From assembly GCF_012641475.1 (NCBI RefSeq), contig NZ_JABAIL010000007.1, positions 186,001 to 250,000 on the forward strand: a stretch of 64,000 bases of DNA, given 5' to 3'. The DNA is from Flammeovirga agarivorans. Lineage in GTDB: Bacteria; Bacteroidota; Bacteroidia; Cytophagales; Flammeovirgaceae. This document shows positions 63,165 through 64,000 of the stretch, in pieces (the stretch's first letter is position 1; the number at the start of each line of letters is the position of its first letter). The notes beneath the pieces are model-generated. The model was not told the DNA's origin and searched no databases. It saw nothing but the letters and a program-made list of their open reading frames with translations. The translations under genes were made by a program, and so were the position numbers.

Positions 63165-63977
63165 TTAATATCCAAGGTTAATTTTAGGCATTTTGTTACT
63201 GTTTTTTCTAGTATCTAGACCAATAAAGATATTGAACCTAAGAATGTGAGATTCTTTATATTGGTATCCAGAACTCTTTTGTCCTAACGTCCACATATGA
63301 CCTGCAAAGAATGTGATTTGGTTGTTTAGGACGTAACCAAACCCATTGTATGTTCTAAAGTCTTCAAATGGATTATAGGCAATCGAAGCCCCAGAATGCA
63401 TAAAGATTTCGAAACTAGGGGAGAAATAAAGTGTATTCTTTTCTATCTTCTTTTTATTGATTGGAATGTAGGCAAACATCTTATACCTATATCTATTGGT
63501 ATAATCATGCTCTGCACCGATATTATTATCTCTTTTCCAACGGTGTTCAAATCTAAATTGATGATAGATTTTTACTCTACCCATCATAGGCATTTTTAAG
63601 AGCCATTGGTGCCAGATTCTATGTTCAATAGTATATGGTTCATATTGGTCACTACCAGGTTCCGGAGAAAAATTCACCACCATAGTAGGTCCAATTACAG
63701 CCTCAAAATAATCATTAAAGAAAATATTAAGACCTGCTCTATTGTAGATTTGTCTTGGTCTACCATAGAATGAATTAACATCATCAAGATCATTTCTCAC
63801 CCTATAATGATGCTCACCATAGTAACCAAGTTTCTCAGAAAACCTGACTTTAATGTATGCACCCGTCCATATTCCAGTTTCCTCTAAACTAGACTCTGGG
63901 GCATCTTGTCCATACGTATAAATTGTAGATAATAAACTAATTAAAATTAGAATGAATCTTGGTAGTTTTTTTAGCAT
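63165..63977 (-). CDS. DUF2490 outer-membrane protein
   Basis: A 270-residue secreted protein with signal peptide (cut near YTYGQ, residue 23). DUF2490 marks include GIWTGAYIKVRFSEKLGYYGEHHYRVRND, YNRAGLNIFFNDYFEAVIGP, EHRIWHQWLLK, FRFEHRW, NRYRYKMFA and a last strand HILRFNIFIGLD with a terminal region. It is probably a beta barrel at the outer membrane, function unknown. Its start lies 24 bases from the window end, so no upstream context is visible. Confidence 0.9.
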   Translation of the reverse strand: MLKKLPRFILILISLLSTIYTYGQDAPESSLEETGIWTGAYIKVRFSEKLGYYGEHHYRVRNDLDDVNSFYGRPRQIYNRAGLNIFFNDYFEAVIGPTMVVNFSPEPGSDQYEPYTIEHRIWHQWLLKMPMMGRVKIYHQFRFEHRWKRDNNIGAEHDYTNRYRYKMFAYIPINKKKIEKNTLYFSPSFEIFMHSGASIAYNPFEDFRTYNGFGYVLNNQITFFAGHMWTLGQKSSGYQYKESHILRFNIFIGLDTRKNSNKMPKINLGY

Positions 63978-64000
63978 ATTAATTAATGAAGTTAGACAGT

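Overview
The window is a low-G+C (about one third by eye) chromosomal stretch from a Bacteroidota bacterium. Supporting signs are a type IX secretion (T9SS) sorting tail, many SPII lipoproteins with acidic linkers, a BtuB/BtuG cobalamin locus, TPR hybrid histidine kinases with an AraC output, and promoters of the TTTG/TAnnTTTG kind. The mix (T9SS beta-helix enzyme, DUF5777, DUF6150, Lacal_2735, SpoIIE phosphatase with TPR repeats) suggests a marine Cytophagales member such as the Flammeovirgaceae. That placement is inference.

Layout. 1-4618: two signalling proteins, a TPR/SpoIIE phosphatase cut by the window edge and a TPR hybrid histidine kinase. 4619-6773: small genes, a thiamine-binding-like protein, an SDR lacking the catalytic Tyr, and a 53-residue Lacal_2735-type protein. 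6905-12529: a cobalamin riboswitch followed by two lipoproteins, a BtuB-type receptor and a BtuG-like propeller, a B12 acquisition operon. 12631-17485: NTF2-like protein, bestrophin, SDR, then SRPBCC, lipoprotein cytochrome c, YceI and DUF5777 genes. 17648-25006: propeller lipoprotein, M1 aminopeptidase, GtrA, two tandem small paralogues, rlmF and an orphan 5mC methyltransferase. 25094-28417: a large T9SS-exported beta-helix protein.

28789-33449: a DUF6150 repeat protein, a Tsx/OmpK-like channel with a purine permease behind a hairpin-rich leader, and a YHYH lipoprotein with a membrane partner. 33514-40068: MBL hydrolase, then TetR, beta-barrel, ABC ATPase, two FtsX-type permeases and a LolA-like protein, a predicted trans-envelope lipid or lipoprotein transport system. 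40210-47409: mostly unrecognised genes, including two large tandem paralogous lipoproteins, plus tspO and a YdeI/DUF1905 protein. 47502-52155: a VWA/AAA pair and an acyl-CoA synthetase. 54837-59290: a ribose-scavenging locus (LacI regulator, ribokinase, sugar permease, ADP-ribosylglycohydrolase) with two matching LacI-type operators. 59450-64000: a membrane protein, a 743-base gap with repeats and hairpins before a 90-residue orphan gene, a secreted HExxH protein, a MORN protein and a DUF2490 protein.

No tRNA, rRNA, CRISPR array, transposase or prophage gene was seen. Strong hairpin terminators separate most units.
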